Source: JBCDCY01 sp039180875
GTDB lineage: Bacteria; Pseudomonadota; Alphaproteobacteria; Rhodobacterales; Rhodobacteraceae
Direction of reading: 5' to 3'
Assembly: GCA_039180875.1 (NCBI GenBank)
Contig: JBCDCY010000008.1
Location: 92,645-156,644 of the forward strand
DNA: 64,000 nucleotides
Shown: piece by piece, positions 62,709-64,000 of the stretch
Layout of the letters: the number at the start of each line of letters is the position of its first letter
How positions within the stretch are numbered: the stretch's first letter is position 1
Program-made: the position numbers and the translations under genes
The notes under the pieces: model-generated
What the model was told of the DNA's origin: nothing
What the model saw: the letters and a program-made list of their open reading frames with translations, nothing else
Databases searched by the model: none

Positions 62709-63122
62709 TTACCAGTCTTCACGCTGCACAACGCGGCATTTGACCGGCAATTTCATCGCTGCGAGGCGGAGCGCTTCCCTTGCCACAGCGTCGGCCACGC
62801 CGTCAATCTCGAACATGATGCGCCCGGGCTTCACCTTGGCAGCCCAGTATTCGACCGAGCCCTTGCCCTTACCCATCCGCACTTCCGTCGGCTTCTGGGT
62901 CACCGGAACGTCCGGAAAAATCCGGATCCAGACCCGACCCTGACGCTTCATATGGCGGGTCATCGCCCGGCGCGCCGCTTCGATCTGACGCGCGGTGATG
63001 CGCTCGGGCTCGATCGCCTTCAGCCCGTAGGAGCCGAAGTTGAGGTCGAAGCCCCCCTTGGCCAGGCCGTGGATCCGACCCTTGTGCTGCTTACGAAACT
63101 TGGTGCGCTTCGGCGAAAGCAT
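62709..63122 (-). CDS. rplP: 50S ribosomal protein L16
   Basis: A 137-residue L16 ([60 protein letters not shown]). It lies near the peptidyl-transferase centre of the ribosome. Located between rpsC and rpmC. Confidence 0.98.
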   Translation of the reverse strand: MLSPKRTKFRKQHKGRIHGLAKGGFDLNFGSYGLKAIEPERITARQIEAARRAMTRHMKRQGRVWIRIFPDVPVTQKPTEVRMGKGKGSVEYWAAKVKPGRIMFEIDGVADAVAREALRLAAMKLPVKCRVVQREDW

Positions 63123-63146
63123 CTCTCAACTCCTCGGGCGAGGGCG

Positions 63147-63842
63147 TCAGCCGCGCGGGCGGACGCCACCCTCCTGCAGTTCGGTCTGGCGGCGGTCGCG
63201 GGCCTGGGGGTCGTGATCCATGATCTCGCCCTTGAAGATCCAGACCTTCACCCCGATCACCCCGTAGGCCGTCTTGGCCTCAGCGTGGGCGTAGTCGATG
63301 TCGGCGCGCAGGGTGTGGAGCGGCACCCGCCCCTCCCGATACCACTCCGTCCGGGCGATCTCGGCCCCGCCGAGCCGGCCGGCCGCGTTAATCCGCACCC
63401 CGAGCGCGCCCATGCGCATGGCGTTCTGCACCGCGCGCTTCATCGCCCGGCGAAAGCTCACCCGCCGCTCAAGCTGCTGGGCCGTGTTCTCCGCCACCAG
63501 CTGGGCGTCGACCTCGGGCTTGCGGACCTCAACGATATTCAGGTGCAGCTCGCTGTCGGTGAGCTTGGCGACCTCACGGCGCAGCGCCTCGATATCGGCG
63601 CCCTTCTTGCCGATGATCACGCCGGGGCGCGCCGTGTGGATGGTCACCCGGCACTTCCGGTGCGGCCGCTCGATCACGATGCGGCTGACGCCGGCCTGGC
63701 CGCACTTTTTCTTGATGTACTCGCGGATCGCCAGATCCTCGTGCAGCAGCTTGCCGTATTCCTTGCCGTCGGCATACCAGCGGCTGTCCCAGGTCCGGTT
63801 CACCTGCAGGCGCAGGCCGATCGGGTTGACTTTCTGTCCCAT
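63147..63842 (-). CDS. rpsC: 30S ribosomal protein S3
   Basis: A 231-residue S3 with [20 protein letters not shown], the KH domain [20 protein letters not shown], and the C-terminal S3 domain [20 protein letters not shown]. The ATG overlaps the rplV stop (TGATG). Confidence 0.98.
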   Translation of the reverse strand: MGQKVNPIGLRLQVNRTWDSRWYADGKEYGKLLHEDLAIREYIKKKCGQAGVSRIVIERPHRKCRVTIHTARPGVIIGKKGADIEALRREVAKLTDSELHLNIVEVRKPEVDAQLVAENTAQQLERRVSFRRAMKRAVQNAMRMGALGVRINAAGRLGGAEIARTEWYREGRVPLHTLRADIDYAHAEAKTAYGVIGVKVWIFKGEIMDHDPQARDRRQTELQEGGVRPRG

Positions 63843-64000
63843 CAGGCGTCCGCCTCCACTTCGCGCACGGTGATCGTGATCTGGCTGAAGGGCTTCTGGA
63901 TCCGCCCGTAGCGGCCGCGGGCCCGCGGCCGGCCGCGCGTCAGCACCAGCGTGGAGGCGACATAAGCAACCCGCACCCCCCAGCGGGCGGCGACCAGCCC
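63842..64000 (-). CDS. rplV: 50S ribosomal protein L22, N-terminus outside window
   Basis: Only the last 52 codons and the stop are visible, reading [20 protein letters not shown] followed by [19 protein letters not shown] and the end VEADA. The GRPRARGR and ITITVRE patterns and the position just upstream of rpsC identify L22. The 5' part lies beyond the window edge. Confidence 0.9.
   Translation of the reverse strand, partial: GLVAARWGVRVAYVASTLVLTRGRPRARGRYGRIQKPFSQITITVREVEADA

Overview
The window reads as chromosomal DNA of a high-GC alphaproteobacterium. The best-supported placement is in or near the order Rhodobacterales. The run rplQ - rarA - crcB - RluC/D-type pseudouridine synthase - HAD phosphatase - ATP12 chaperone, the gpmI - envC-like - ctpA - rppH block, and the 577-residue IlvD form are, as far as I recall, arrangements typical of that order. 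This is inference from gene order and family resemblance, not from a database search.

Layout. Positions 1-2,270 hold a manganese catalase (cut by the window edge) divergent from an OxyR-like regulator, then a phasin. Positions 2,280-8,047 hold a very large secreted subtilase with RTX calcium-binding repeats and a small unknown gene. Positions 8,296-10,217 are a MarR regulator overlapping a sulfatase. Positions 10,214-15,209 look like an amino-acid racemase / D-amino-acid dehydrogenase / TRAP transporter group. Positions 15,325-17,828 are a polysaccharide polymerase or ligase-like membrane protein and a secreted beta-helix protein.

The most unusual part is 17,829-32,874. It holds a branched-chain-amino-acid-type ABC importer (livFGMHK), a divergent LuxR-type regulator, a DoxX protein and a cupin. 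Next comes a bacterial microcompartment (BMC) operon with one hexamer, one tandem-domain and one pentamer shell protein. The operon also encodes a CoA-acylating-type aldehyde dehydrogenase, an opine-dehydrogenase-like enzyme, a malate-dehydrogenase-like enzyme with an extra N-terminal domain, a RidA-like protein and a glutamine-synthetase-family ligase. A divergent FAD amine oxidoreductase completes it. I see no B12 diol or amine lyase, glycyl-radical enzyme, PduL or alcohol dehydrogenase, so it does not fit the classical PDU, EUT or GRM types. Two nearly identical 17-19 bp dyads lie in the two divergent promoter regions (importer/LuxR and BMC/oxidoreductase), which suggests one regulon. The BMC module is also bracketed by two direct copies of a hairpin-rich element of about 130 bp. 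My working model is import of an amine or opine-like compound, gamma-glutamylation and oxidation to an aldehyde, then aldehyde processing to an acyl-CoA inside the shell with internal NADH recycling.

Positions 33,106-34,800 encode a second RTX protein. The stretch 34,938-53,143 is mostly housekeeping: RNA pyrophosphohydrolase, cell-separation and periplasmic proteases, phosphoglycerate mutase, an ATP-dependent ligase-exonuclease pair, two IlvD/Edd dehydratases, a thioesterase, ATP12, HAD phosphatase, pseudouridine synthase, fluoride channel, a BLUF photoreceptor and RarA. The last 10.7 kb (53,238-64,000) is the spc/alpha part of the ribosomal protein super-operon, with secY, adk and rpoA, and runs off the window inside rplV. 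I saw no rRNA or tRNA gene, insertion sequence, CRISPR array or phage gene.
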